Assembly: GCA_963697675.1 (NCBI GenBank) | Contig: CAVOOW010000010.1 | Location: 1-64,000 of the forward strand | Length of the DNA stretch: 64,000 bases | Direction: 5' to 3' | Source: CAVOOW01 sp963697675 | Lineage (GTDB): Bacteria > Actinomycetota > Actinomycetes > JACCUZ01 | Part shown: positions 37,493 to 46,235 of the stretch, in pieces | Layout of the letters: each line of letters starts with the position of its first letter | How positions within the stretch are numbered: the first letter of the stretch is position 1 | Notes under the pieces: generated by a model | What the model saw: the letters and a program-made list of their open reading frames with translations, nothing else | Databases searched by the model: none | Told to the model about the DNA's origin: nothing | Made by a program: the position numbers and the translations under genes

Positions 37493-38059
37493 TTATCGAG
37501 GCAAGACGGTGAGCACTCGTGTGACGTGGTCTCGAAACTCGTTGAGGTAGTCGGTGAGGAACGCGACGGTGGCTTCGTCAGTGACCTCGCCGTTGCCGGG
37601 GAACAGTTCGGGTGTGAACTTGACGTAGGCCTCAGGGGCGGTCATTTGTCGCGCATTGCAGAAGCTGAGCACGGCGCGCACGCTTTGTTGGGCCACTGCG
37701 GTGCCGATCTGACCGATGGAGGCCCCAATTACGGCGGCCGGAATGTGGTGGAACGCGTTTTGGCCCCACGGCCGGGATGCCCAGTCGATGGCGTTCTTCA
37801 GCGCTCCCGGGATTGACCGGTTGTACTCAGGCGTGATGAACAGCACGGCGTCGGAGTTACGGATGGCTTCTTTGAGTGCGACGGCCTCCGGCGGGTAGTC
37901 GGCGTCGTAGTCGGGGCTGTACAGCGGAAGGTCGCCGATCGGGATCTCGTGGAAGAGAAACTCTTCCGGGGCGAGCCGGATCAGGACCCGGGACAACTCG
38001 CGGTTGATCGAGGTCGAGGACAAGCTCCCGACAAAGTATCCGACCTTGAACGTGGCCAT
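37493..38059 (-). CDS. NADPH-dependent FMN reductase
   Basis: This encodes 188 aa, intact, with AAGGA near the ATG at 38059. The flavodoxin-like fold is shown by VGYFVGSLSSTSINRELSRV (FMN phosphate loop) and by the hallmark TPEYNRSIPGALKNAIDWAS. The family reduces FMN or quinones with NAD(P)H in the cytoplasm, often against electrophile or quinone stress. It is the only intact gene between the two sugar-isomerase fragments. The next gene upstream (38399, rhamnose isomerase fragment) is broken. Confidence 0.9.
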   Translation of the reverse strand: MATFKVGYFVGSLSSTSINRELSRVLIRLAPEEFLFHEIPIGDLPLYSPDYDADYPPEAVALKEAIRNSDAVLFITPEYNRSIPGALKNAIDWASRPWGQNAFHHIPAAVIGASIGQIGTAVAQQSVRAVLSFCNARQMTAPEAYVKFTPELFPGNGEVTDEATVAFLTDYLNEFRDHVTRVLTVLPR

Positions 38060-38098
38060 TCCTTCGTCCTTTCGTGGAGAGGATCTGTTGGCGCGAAC

Positions 38099-38399
38099 TC
38101 ACGAAACCTGGGCGGCCAGCACCACGTGCATGCGAGTACGGAGTTCGGCGAGCCTTGTGCCGTACGTCTCCGTGACGACCACCGCTCGACCCGGTCCCAG
38201 CGGATGTGTAGCGCGACGCCTGTGAAGCGGTGCAGGGGGGCGGTGTCGTCGATCTTCTCCCCGCGGGTCCGCAGCACACCCTCCTGCGCGAACACCTTGA
38301 AGCGGGTGCCCGAGTTGGCATAGCCAGGACGGAGTCTCGCTCCACTGCTCACGCAACACATTCACCAGCGGGCGTTGGTTCCACGGTGAGCTCGGTCAT
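38099..38399 (-). pseudogene. 5' fragment of an L-rhamnose isomerase-type gene
   Basis: From ATG 38399 (GGAGA upstream) the frame is broken several times, but QWSETPSW, then NSGTRFKVFAQEGVLR, EKIDDTAPLHRFTGVALHI and WDRVERW line up with the start of actinobacterial L-rhamnose isomerases as I know them. Only about 100 residues remain of ~390. It would convert L-rhamnose to L-rhamnulose if complete. Confidence 0.6.
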
Positions 38400-38534
38400 G
38401 GTTGGTCTCCAGTCTCAGAGGCGTTTCGCCTGAGGCGGACAGGACTGTTCATGGGTTAAGGGGCCGCGCCGTGTTGCGCGACCACCGACGCGGTCGAGCC
38501 CGCGCTTCGCGGGCTGATGTGGGCAACCGCCGGG

Positions 38535-38882
38535 TCAGGCCGACCCGCTCGCCTTGCCACCCGTGCCGGACGAGCTGCCCTGCTTCCCGCTCCCCCATGC
38601 AGCATCGCCAAGTGTCCTGACCAGCACCTTGGGATCGTCGCCTTCGAATCCCTCGATGATCTCCACGGCTACATCGGTCGGCACGAACTCATCCGCATCG
38701 GGGTCGTAGAAGCCTTCGAGGCGTTCGACGAGAACCACCAGGTCTGGGTCGTTGTCCGAATCGACGTCGTTCGCGAGGTCGTCCAAGTTGGTCGACTTGC
38801 TGCTGTCGCCCTCGTCGCCACTGCTGCGCTGTGACTCGGCCTTGCCTCGTAGGAATCTGGAGAATGCGTCACGGAGTGCCAT
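38535..38882 (-). CDS. Small acidic hypothetical protein
   Basis: This encodes 115 aa from ATG 38882 (GGAAGGGGA upstream). A basic amphipathic start (LRDAFSRFLRGKAE) leads into an acidic middle (NLDDLANDVDSDNDPDLVVL, FYDPDADEFVPTDVAVEIIE) and a Gly/Ser-rich tail. There is no signal peptide and no known domain. Asp-rich runs could bind divalent cations. Probably a real gene of unknown role. Confidence 0.6.
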   Translation of the reverse strand: MALRDAFSRFLRGKAESQRSSGDEGDSSKSTNLDDLANDVDSDNDPDLVVLVERLEGFYDPDADEFVPTDVAVEIIEGFEGDDPKVLVRTLGDAAWGSGKQGSSSGTGGKASGSA

Positions 38883-39079
38883 GCTGGAAATCCCCTTCCT
38901 CGTGTCCGGAACCGGGCGCCCGGCGTACCTGGCCATGGTTCTCTCACGACGATTCCGCCCACATCCCGCGAATACGGGTGTTTGTTTACCCCCGCTCAGG
39001 GCCGCATCGACGGATCCCACGAACAGTCCGCCGTTTGCGTTGTCCGGAGCGGCCGGCTCGGTTGTGTCAAAGCTGGCTG

Positions 39080-39433
39080 TCAGTCGTCCCAGGAGGTCTG
39101 TAAGTGTTCTTCATCGTCCCAGTCGATAGGCCCAGGAAGCGATTGCTCCGCTGCTGCCATCGCTCCGGCCAGCGTCGCGAAGGCCTCGGAGTCCGGGGCA
39201 AACGGTTGCCCTTCGCCCCAGCCCGGCGTGTGCCGGACGAAGTAGACGTGGCCGCTGCTGGCCTCCGCCTCTCGTAACTCGTCAGAGCCTTCGGCCGTCG
39301 CGTGCCCCTCGGCGCGGCGCTGAACCACGATACGTACGAGCGCGCGCGGCCCCGCGGGCGTCGGGCGGGTGCCAGAGATGGCAACGCGTGCTTCACCAGG
39401 ACCGTTTAGCGCCGCCCTGCGTCTCTTGAACAC
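39080..39433 (-). CDS. Hypothetical protein
   Basis: This encodes 117 aa from GTG 39433, placed there because AAGGAG lies 10 bases upstream. The N-terminal part is basic and resembles a strand-rich domain (GEARVAISGTRPTPAGPRAL). The C-terminal part is acidic and helical (EAFATLAGAMAAAEQSLPGP, then IDWDDEEHLQTSWDD). Family not recognised. It lies next to the acidic protein at 38535, same strand, with about 200 bp between. Confidence 0.5.
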   Translation of the reverse strand: MFKRRRAALNGPGEARVAISGTRPTPAGPRALVRIVVQRRAEGHATAEGSDELREAEASSGHVYFVRHTPGWGEGQPFAPDSEAFATLAGAMAAAEQSLPGPIDWDDEEHLQTSWDD

Positions 39434-39726
39434 GCGACCGGCTCTCCTTCTGCTCTGTCGGCCACAGCCGAAACGCCCGACGGTCAGAATTCTACGGCTT
39501 GAGTTGTGCACGCATACGACGGTCGCGAGATGCAACAGTCCACTCCTTCCCGCGCCATGACTGCCCGAGTGCTGGTTGGTGCAGCCCAGCGCGGCGAGGA
39601 CCCAGGCATACCGAGTCCCATCTCTGCGTCCAGTGTCGTCGCGGGTTGAACACTCGCGCAGAACTGGCTATTCGACGTTCGGCAAGCAACCTAACCGCCC
39701 GACGCTGCGGTGTGGCGTAGTGGCAC

Positions 39727-40035
39727 CTATGCGCGGTTCCCGAAGCGCTGCGTGATCAGCGCGTCCAGCGCATCCAGAGCCGCCGCGATGTCATGGTCTC
39801 CTGCGGTCGGTAGCGGCTGCTGACGGTCGAGTGCCACCGCGTAGGCGATCTCCAGGGCACTCCACTCCTCGATGAACGAGTCCGTCCACTCCTGCGGTGT
39901 CGCCCCCAACGCGTGGACCAGACCTTCTAGGTCGGAGATCACAGGACCAATAGACCGCCCACGTCGGAAGCCGTCGATGGTCTCCTTCATAAGGGCGTAC
40001 TGACGCAGTTCTCGGTCGCTCGCCTCATCGTTCAT
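39727..40035 (-). CDS. Small helical hypothetical protein
   Basis: This encodes 102 aa from ATG 40035. It is almost all helix by composition (LRQYALMKETIDGFRRGRS, DLEGLVHALGATPQEWTDSF, EEWSALEIAYAVALDRQ). Short proteins of this kind often act as immunity or adaptor proteins, but there is no partner here to support that. The start region overlaps no other gene; the divergent ABM-like gene starts at 40174. Confidence 0.5.
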   Translation of the reverse strand: MNDEASDRELRQYALMKETIDGFRRGRSIGPVISDLEGLVHALGATPQEWTDSFIEEWSALEIAYAVALDRQQPLPTAGDHDIAAALDALDALITQRFGNRA

Positions 40036-40173
40036 CCGGGCATGATGTCGGATACGTGCGGTCGTGTCTGCCGCCGAGCGGGTGCGCGGTACGGGCACCT
40101 ACCGACCGCCCTGATCGCATGTTCGGACGCCTCAGGCCTGTTGCCCGCAGACGCAATCCATAAGGATGTCTCC

Positions 40174-40461
40174 ATGGCCGTCCTTGTGCAGCTCATAGTC
40201 ACACCTGCCACCCAACAGCAGTTCAATGAACTCGACGCCGCCGTTGGGCAGTCCATGACGGATGCAGGCGGCCCTCCTGATGGACTCATGTCCCACGTTG
40301 TGTATCCCCAAGATGACGGGTTTGTCGTCGCCGAAGTCTGGCGAACGGAGTCAGATGGGCAGCACTACGTGGACAACGTCCTGCGCCCGCTGGTCGGCGA
40401 GCTAAGCCTGAGCGCAAAGGACACCAATGTGCGACCCGTCTGGTCCTTCGCCCGGCCGTGA
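40174..40461 (+). CDS. Antibiotic-biosynthesis-monooxygenase-like (ABM fold) protein
   Basis: This encodes 95 aa from ATG 40174 with AAGGA upstream. The ferredoxin-like alpha/beta barrel pattern is visible: AVLVQLIVTPATQQQFNELD, LMSHVVYPQDDGFVVAEVWR, then SDGQHYVDNVLRPLVGEL. Members are dimeric and include monooxygenases and many uncharacterised stress proteins. A related small protein is at 62051-62341. No catalytic residues can be claimed. Confidence 0.65.
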   Translation: MAVLVQLIVTPATQQQFNELDAAVGQSMTDAGGPPDGLMSHVVYPQDDGFVVAEVWRTESDGQHYVDNVLRPLVGELSLSAKDTNVRPVWSFARP

Positions 40462-40525
40462 GGACTGGAGCCGCATGCCTTAACGCTCGCTCCTCAGAAA
40501 GAGTTGACGTTCAAGACGCTCGGTA

Positions 40526-40763
40526 GCCGGCTCCGTTCGGTGCCTCGCCAGGGCATCGGGTGTCAACCGGTGCTCATGCCGGCCAGGTAGGCGGCGACGG
40601 TGTGGGCGGCGTGCCGGTCGAGATTGGCCCTGGCCATGTCGTAGCGCATAGTCGTGCGTGGGTCGGCGTGGCGCATCGCGTACTGCATGTCTCGGATACC
40701 GATGCCGGCGACCAGCCCAGTGGTGCAGAACGTCCTACGCAGACCGTGCGGGCTGATCGGGCG
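40526..40763 (-). repeat. 238-bp repeat shared with 54265-54502, copy 1
   Basis: It covers the last ~65 codons of the integrase at 40563 and 37 bp downstream. The second copy has the same length and orientation with scattered mismatches. Confidence 0.85.
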
Positions 40764-41428
40764 GGTGATGCCGGCGGCGCGCGCGACCCGGGTCAGTGCC
40801 CGGCTGGCACCGGCACGATCCATCCGCCTGCCGGTCCGGGTCCGCAGGATCGGACCAGTGGTGCGGCCGTCCACGGCCTCCCGCACCGCGCGCAGCACCG
40901 GGATGGGCAGCGGGATGTCGGCGGGCTTGGCGCCCTTACCGAGCACGTGCAGCAACTCGCAGCCGGCCTCGAGCGCAGATCGGTGATGTCGGTAGCGCAG
41001 GCTTCCGACACCCGCAACCCGAGCATGCCGAGCAGGCAGACCAGGGCGTGATCGTTCGGGCCGGAGGTTCGGGCCGCAGCGAGCAGGGCGGCGAACTCCA
41101 GCGGGTGCAGCACCGTGCGCTTCTGCCCCTCCCACGCCACCTTCGGTCGAGTCACGGCCGCTGCCGGGTTGGACGCGATGACCCCGTCGATCACCGCGTA
41201 CTTGTAGAACGTGGCGACCGTGCCGAACCGACGAGCGACAGTAGCCGCCGCGTAGTCGCGATTTTCGAGGTAGCGCACATACATCTCGAGCTCCCCCCGA
41301 GTGACCCTCAGCACCTCCCGGTCCAAGGTCTGGCACCAACCCAGAAACGCCTTGAGATCCTGGGTGTAGGCGGTCAGGGTCGGTACCCGGTAGCGGGCCA
41401 AGAACGAGGCCACCGCCAGTCTGGTCAC
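40563..41428 (-). pseudogene. Tyrosine integrase/recombinase, one frameshift
   Basis: From GTG 41428 the N-terminal SAM-like domain (FLARYRVPTLTAYTQDLKAF) and the first catalytic Arg (GLRVSEACA) are in one frame. After a one-base deletion near 40975-40985 (ITDLR then LEAGCELLHVLGKGAKPADI) the second half continues with HGLRRTF, RHADPRTTMRYD and the stop at 40563. All catalytic residues are present across the two frames: Arg, His-x-x-Arg, His and Tyr. It is either a recently inactivated integrase or a sequencing indel. No attachment site is obvious next to it. Confidence 0.85.
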
Positions 41429-41695
41429 ACCACATAGCCCGGCACCAACTCAGACGTCATCGTGGTGGTCGTCATCACAGCTCCTCCCGGCACAGCCGGA
41501 AGCCGGTCTCCCGGCACCGCTTAGAGCATCAACCCGCAACTCCCAATCGCGACGACCGAGCTGGCTACCGATCGGTGTTCCGACCACCAAAGTAGGACGC
41601 CCAAGGTGTACTGCCCAGGGAGGTTGGTCGAGATCGTGTGGCGACACGATCTAGTGGATCTTGATGTGCGAAGACCTCCGGGCGTGGAGTGGGGA

Positions 41696-41983
41696 TCAGT
41701 CGACCACGTCGATCAGCCGGCGCAGTGCCGCGACGTGATCCCGCAGGGCCTTACGGCCGGCGCTGGTGAGCCCGATCCACGTCGTGCGTCGCCCCGCCCG
41801 AACGCCCTTTCGGCTGCGCACGTAGCCGGCGTCAGCCAGTGTCGATACGTGTTTCGACAGCACCGAGTCACTGACCTCGAGAGCGTCCCGCAGCGTGGAG
41901 AACTCCGCCTCCGACACCGCGGACAGCGTCGTGAGCAGCTGCAGCCGGGCCGGGGCGTGGATCAGCGGGTCGAGCTGGGCCAT
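41696..41983 (-). CDS. Winged-helix repressor (MarR/ArsR-like)
   Basis: This encodes 95 aa. The winged helix is clear: LIHAPARLQLLTTLSAVSEA, LRDALEVSDSVLSKHVSTLA and AGYVRSRKGVRAGRRTTWIG. This single-domain type often controls its own operon and a neighbouring membrane protein. ATG 41983 shares one base with the stop of the upstream membrane-protein gene, so the two are co-translated. The twin palindromes at 42537-42585, at the start of that operon, are the probable binding sites. Effector unknown. Confidence 0.8.
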   Translation of the reverse strand: MAQLDPLIHAPARLQLLTTLSAVSEAEFSTLRDALEVSDSVLSKHVSTLADAGYVRSRKGVRAGRRTTWIGLTSAGRKALRDHVAALRRLIDVVD

Positions 41984-42546
41984 CAGCCGGCGATCAGCAG
42001 CGCAACGAACCCCAGGCACGCGAGCGCAGCGAGGGCGGCGAACACCCGCGGCGAGGCGCCACTCGCGTGGGCGGACGGGTCGTGCCGGTAGACGTGCCAC
42101 CACCGGAGGGTGCCGAACGCGTAGCTCACTCCCGCGGCCACGGCCGCTGCCGCGACGAGCCACCAGCGCGACTCGAAGGCGGCCCACGTCGCGGCCCCGA
42201 ATCCAACCATGTAGATCAGCGTTGACGTGCCCCCAGTCCCGAGGACGATCTGGCTGGATAGACCATCGACCCTGACGCCGTTGATCCGCCGGAACTGGTA
42301 AAGCAAGAGCGCTGCCACGCCCATTAGGACCGCAACCCCAGCCAGCGCCACGGCGAGCCCGGCGGTCGTTTGAGCGGCGATCCCATAGGCGCCGGCGCCC
42401 ACTTGAACCGCGACAGCGGCGGCCAGTACTGGGTGCAGGCCGGTGGGCAGTCGCAGGCCCGCGGTCAGTCGTTGGCGCGCCTGATCCGCCACAGCGAGCT
42501 CGGAACGGGGGTCGCCAGGGTTCTGCTGCACAGAGCTATTTTCCAT
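41983..42546 (-). CDS. Small integral membrane protein, co-transcribed with the repressor
   Basis: This encodes 187 aa from ATG 42546. After ~30 polar residues come about five hydrophobic helices (for example LAAAVAVQVGAGAYGIAAQT, VALAGVAVLMGVAALLLY, VAAAAVAAGVSYAFGTL, FAALAALACLGFVALLI). No catalytic motif is visible. Proteins of this kind paired with a one-domain winged-helix regulator are common in actinobacteria but uncharacterised. The start codon lies inside the first palindromic operator (42537-42557), so repressor binding would block initiation directly. Confidence 0.75.
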   Translation of the reverse strand: MENSSVQQNPGDPRSELAVADQARQRLTAGLRLPTGLHPVLAAAVAVQVGAGAYGIAAQTTAGLAVALAGVAVLMGVAALLLYQFRRINGVRVDGLSSQIVLGTGGTSTLIYMVGFGAATWAAFESRWWLVAAAAVAAGVSYAFGTLRWWHVYRHDPSAHASGASPRVFAALAALACLGFVALLIAG

Positions 42547-42557
42547 AGTGGAAAGTA
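42537..42557. promoter_or_regulatory. Palindromic operator candidate 1
   Basis: It reads TATTTTCCA-TAG-TGGAAAGTA: 9-bp arms with one mismatch. It overlaps the start codon of the membrane-protein gene. Its partner is 28 bp away, centre to centre. Confidence 0.7.
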
Positions 42558-42563
42558 TGCCCG

Positions 42564-43202
42564 CTACTTTCCAACCTGGCAAGTATCCATTGGTCTTCGG
42601 CCGGTCGCGGTCGCTTCCTTCAGCCCAGCGCTAGGGCGACCGACGCTTAACGAAACTCTGGTATCCCGCTCGCTATGAGTCTCGGCGTTGGTTAGATCTT
42701 GAGCTACGGCGACTATGACCTCCTCCTCCCGCGCGGTGAGAGGTTCAATCGGCTGGCGCAGCGGCTCACTGGTCCGTAGGTCGGCGAAGGCGGCCAGCAG
42801 GCGGACTGTGACGCTGGGAGCTATAAGTGCTTCACCGTTGGCCGCGGCATGGACCGCCTGGCTGAGCAGTTTAGGTCCGGCGTCCTTGAGCAGGCCGCGG
42901 GCGCCGGCCTTGAGTGCGCCGTGCACGTACTCGTCGAGGTCGAACGTCGTGATGACCACCACGGCGAGCGGATCTTCGACTCCAGGCCCGGCGAGCGCAC
43001 GGGTCGCGTCGAGCCCGTTGAGCTCGGGCATCCGGATGTCGAACAGGCAGAAATCGGGCCGGAGCTCGCGGGCCAGCGACACCGCCTGCCGACCGTTCGT
43101 CGCGTCACCCACCACCTGGATGCCAGGCTGCGCGTCCAGGATCATGCGCAGCCCAGTCCGGACCAGCTCCTGGTCGTCGGCGACGAGCACCCGGATCGTC
43201 AT
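42564..43202 (-). pseudogene. NarL-type response regulator with lost DNA-binding domain
   Basis: This encodes 212 aa as read. The receiver domain is complete: acidic pair Asp9/Asp10, phospho-acceptor Asp55 (FDIRMPE), the Thr of VITTF, and the Lys of LLKDAG. The LuxR helix-turn-helix begins (LTAREEEVIVAVAQDLTNAE) but then gives way to unrelated Arg/Thr-rich sequence, so the recognition helix is missing. ATG overlaps the stop of the histidine kinase by 4 bases (operon). The broken end runs into the operator region of the next operon, suggesting a deletion joined the two. It probably cannot bind DNA. Confidence 0.75.
42565..42585. promoter_or_regulatory. Palindromic operator candidate 2
   Basis: It reads TACTTTCCA-ACC-TGGCAAGTA: 9-bp arms with one mismatch and the same half-site (TACTTTCCA) as site 1. 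Two such sites before a winged-helix operon fit cooperative autorepression. Confidence 0.7.
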
Positions 43203-44350
43203 CGGGCCGGTCGAGTCCGCGGAAGTAGCGCGTCGACCACCCAGCCATGGTCCGGTCCTGGGCGTGCTTCGAGAGTCCCGCCGAGAAGTGCGGCTCGTTC
43301 CGTCATCCCGACGACGCCGTAGCCGGCACTGACGTTGGACGGATGGACCTGGTCGCCGTCGTCTCGGATAGTCAGGCGGACGGCGTCCTGATCGCCTCTG
43401 ACCTGCACGTCGATCCGGGTGGCGTTGCGTGCGTGCCGCAGCGCGTTCGTCACGGACTCCTGCGCGATCCGGTAGGTGGCTGCCCCGACCGTCGGACCGA
43501 GCTCGTCGAGGTCACCGGTGAACCCGACGTGCACCCGGGGCTGGTCGTCGACGTTGCGCACAAGGCGCTTGATGTCGGCAACTCCGTTCTGCGGAGTGAG
43601 GTCGGCGTCCTCACGATCACGCAGGGCGCCCACCATGGTGCGCATCTCGGCGAGGGTACGGGAACCTTCCTCCTCGATCACCCGGAGCGCATCGGTCGCC
43701 GCTTCCGGGTCGGACGCTGCCATCACCCGTCCCGCCTGCGCTCGTACGACCATGGCCGAGACGTGGTGCGCGACGGTGTCGTGCAGCTCCCGCGCTAGTT
43801 GTTCGCGCTCGCGCAGCCTGACTTGATCGATCTCCCGGGTCCGCGCGGTCATCCAGAACCGGACCAGGGCGCCGAGAACTGCGGGGAACATCAGGAACAG
43901 GAAGCCGCCCACGGCTTCGCCGAGGTTGGTGTAGTCACTCGCGATCCCGAGCACGCCGGCGACCACGATGATCGGCAGCCCGAGGAGGACCTCGCGGCCA
44001 GAGCCCCATCGCAGCAACGCATAGGGGAACAGCACCACGTAGACCATCGTGTTCAGCCCGACGGAGGTGTCCGGACCATTGATCAGCTCGACGAGGCTCA
44101 GCACGATGACCGTGCCGAAGACGACGGCGACGACGGCGAGGGGGTGCGTCCGCCGCCACAGGAGCGGGAACACCAACGCCACGGCGAGCACGATCGCGAC
44201 TGGCCGCCAAGCGACATCGTCACGGAAGATGCCTTCGAGCACGGCGGTCAACAGCAGGACAGCGACCAGTGCCCAGTCCCGCCAGTCCAGTGGCGGAGGC
44301 GCAGCGGCTCGTGGCTCGTCTCGCAGCCACCTGACCACGTTGCTGTTCAC
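43199..44350 (-). CDS. Two-component sensor histidine kinase (HisKA_3 type)
   Basis: This encodes 383 aa. Five to six N-terminal membrane helices span residues 25-165 and there is no large extracellular loop, so it probably senses the membrane or a membrane partner. The dimerisation/phospho-acceptor motif ARELHDTVAHHVSAM has His190. The ATPase domain shows QESVTNALRHARNAT (N box) and a G box (GYGVVGMTERAALLGG). It is paired by overlap with the response regulator at 42564. The divergent ABC transporter (44536-46235) is a plausible target: such kinase, regulator and ABC-2 sets often handle antibiotics or membrane stress. Confidence 0.88.
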   Translation of the reverse strand: MNSNVVRWLRDEPRAAAPPPLDWRDWALVAVLLLTAVLEGIFRDDVAWRPVAIVLAVALVFPLLWRRTHPLAVVAVVFGTVIVLSLVELINGPDTSVGLNTMVYVVLFPYALLRWGSGREVLLGLPIIVVAGVLGIASDYTNLGEAVGGFLFLMFPAVLGALVRFWMTARTREIDQVRLREREQLARELHDTVAHHVSAMVVRAQAGRVMAASDPEAATDALRVIEEEGSRTLAEMRTMVGALRDREDADLTPQNGVADIKRLVRNVDDQPRVHVGFTGDLDELGPTVGAATYRIAQESVTNALRHARNATRIDVQVRGDQDAVRLTIRDDGDQVHPSNVSAGYGVVGMTERAALLGGTLEARPGPDHGWVVDALLPRTRPAR

Positions 44351-44535
44351 GACCCCAGCCTAGGGATTCGCCGGCGCCGCGCTTCGGCCGAAAGGACTAG
44401 ACGCGCACCCTTCCGAAGTACGGGAAAACCGGCGCCCTGCGGCCGATGTGCTGTCCGCGTCCCGCCACCACGCTGACGGTATGGCAGTCGCGCTGCCGCC
44501 AACCACCGAGGAGGACCACCCATGAGGCTGCTCGC

Positions 44536-45435
44536 ATGATCACCACCAACGAACTCACCAAGGCCTACGGCGGCCACCTCACCGTCGACCGCGTCTCCTT
44601 CCAGGCACGACCCGGTCGCGTCACGGGCTTCCTCGGTCCCAACGGCGCAGGCAAGTCGACGACGCTGCGCATGGTGGTCGGCCTGACCCGGCCGACCTCC
44701 GGGACAGCCACCGTCGACGGACGCCGTTTCGTCGACCTACCGAACGCTGGCCGTGAGGTCGGAGTGCTGCTTGATGCCTCGGCCCAGCATGCCGGGCGGA
44801 CCGGCCGCGAGGTCCTCACCATCGCGGCCCGGACGATGGGGCTCCCGACGGACCGCGTCGACCGGATGCTGGACCTCGTCAGCCTCACCGGCGCCGAGGG
44901 GGAGCGTCGGGTCCGCAACTACTCCCTCGGGATGCGGCAGCGGCTCGGCATTGCCACGGCACTGGTGGGTGAGCCGCGGGCGCTCATCCTCGATGAACCC
45001 GCCAACGGGCTCGACCCGGCCGGCATCCGGTGGATGCGGGATCTGCTTCGCGGCTACGCAGATCGCGGGGGCACAGTGCTCCTGTCCTCGCACCTGCTCC
45101 ACGAGATCGAGATCATCGCCGACGACCTCGTCCTCATCGGCAACGGCAAGATCGTCGCCCAGGGCACCAAACTCGACCTCCTGCAGGCTGGCGGAACAGT
45201 GGTGCGAACGCCGGACCTGCCCGTCCTCGAGACGGCGCTGCGGAGCGCCGGTCTGCAGGCCACTCGCACCGGTGATGGCGCGCTGCGGACCGACGCTGAC
45301 CTGGCGCGTGTCGGGCAGATAGCTCGCGACGCAGCAGTGGCCCTCACCGAGCTGCGAACGGCAGACGGTGCCGGCCTGGAAGAGATGTTCCTCGAGCTCA
45401 CCGCTACAACTCAACGAGAAGGAGCAGCAGCATGA
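44536..45435 (+). CDS. ABC-2 type transporter ATPase
   Basis: This encodes 299 aa from ATG 44536. Walker A is LGPNGAGKSTTLRM, the signature is NYSLGMRQRLGIA, and Walker B is ALILDEPANGLDP with the H-loop LLSSHLLHEIE. The C-terminal ~80 residues are the extension typical of exporters of the drug/lantibiotic type. The stop overlaps the permease ATG by 4 bases, so the proteins form one complex. The gene is divergent from the kinase/regulator pair with a 185-bp gap. Confidence 0.92.
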   Translation: MITTNELTKAYGGHLTVDRVSFQARPGRVTGFLGPNGAGKSTTLRMVVGLTRPTSGTATVDGRRFVDLPNAGREVGVLLDASAQHAGRTGREVLTIAARTMGLPTDRVDRMLDLVSLTGAEGERRVRNYSLGMRQRLGIATALVGEPRALILDEPANGLDPAGIRWMRDLLRGYADRGGTVLLSSHLLHEIEIIADDLVLIGNGKIVAQGTKLDLLQAGGTVVRTPDLPVLETALRSAGLQATRTGDGALRTDADLARVGQIARDAAVALTELRTADGAGLEEMFLELTATTQREGAAA

Positions 45436-46235
45436 CTGCCATCGCTGTCGACCGTGCGCCGCGCGCACGAGTTCTCGCCGATCCGGTCCCGTTGTCCCGC
45501 GTGACCGCAGTCGAGCTGCGCAAGATGTTCGACACCAGGTCGGGCTTCTGGCTGATGGCCAGCATCGTCATCTCAGCTCTGACCGCGACGATCGCCCTGA
45601 TCGTCTTCGCACCCGATGACGAGCTGACGTACGCATCGTTCGGAAAGGCCATCGCCTACCCCATGCTGGTCATCCTTCCGATGATCGCCCTGTTGTCAGT
45701 CACCAGCGAATGGAGTCAGCGAAGCGGCCTCACCACCTTCACCCTGATCCCGCACCGCGGGAGAGTGATCACGGCGAAGGCAGTCGCCTCGATCTCCATC
45801 GGCGTCGCCTCAATGGTGCTCGCCTTGGCCATCGGTGCGCTGGGCAACCTGGTGGGCACCGCCATCACCGGCACGCCCGCAGTATGGGACGTCTCGCTCG
45901 CCGAGAGCTCCTACATCGTGCTCGGGAACCTGCTTGGCCTCATGAGCGGCTTCATGCTCGGCGTACTGATCCGCAGCTCACCGGGCGCCATCGTCGCCTA
46001 CTTCGTCTACACATTCGCGCTGACGCCGCTGTTCATACTTCTCGCCAACAGCCAAGCCTGGTTCCACGACTCGCGTGCCTGGATCGACGTCAACTTCGCT
46101 CAGGCCCCGCTGTTCATGTTCGACGGTGCCGTAACGGGTGAGCAGTGGGCCAACATCGGCTTCACGGCAGTCTTCTGGCTGGTCATCCCTCTCGCCGTCG
46201 GCCTCCGCCAACTTCTCAGGTCCGAGATCACATGA
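45432..46235 (+). CDS. ABC-2 type transporter permease
   Basis: This encodes 267 aa with six hydrophobic segments (for example FWLMASIVISALTATIALIV, LVILPMIALLSVTSEWSQR, LLGLMSGFMLGVLIRSSPGA). SVTSEWSQRSGLTTFTLIP is the conserved cytoplasmic part seen in ABC-2 permeases. It lies between the ATPase and a DUF4389-type gene with 4-base overlaps on both sides, and GAAGGAG precedes ATG 45432. Substrate unknown; drug, lantibiotic or lipid export are all possible. Confidence 0.9.
   Translation: MTAIAVDRAPRARVLADPVPLSRVTAVELRKMFDTRSGFWLMASIVISALTATIALIVFAPDDELTYASFGKAIAYPMLVILPMIALLSVTSEWSQRSGLTTFTLIPHRGRVITAKAVASISIGVASMVLALAIGALGNLVGTAITGTPAVWDVSLAESSYIVLGNLLGLMSGFMLGVLIRSSPGAIVAYFVYTFALTPLFILLANSQAWFHDSRAWIDVNFAQAPLFMFDGAVTGEQWANIGFTAVFWLVIPLAVGLRQLLRSEIT

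Noticed and set aside
42715..43332. 205-codon plus-strand gene
   Set aside because: It is entirely antisense to the response regulator and kinase genes.
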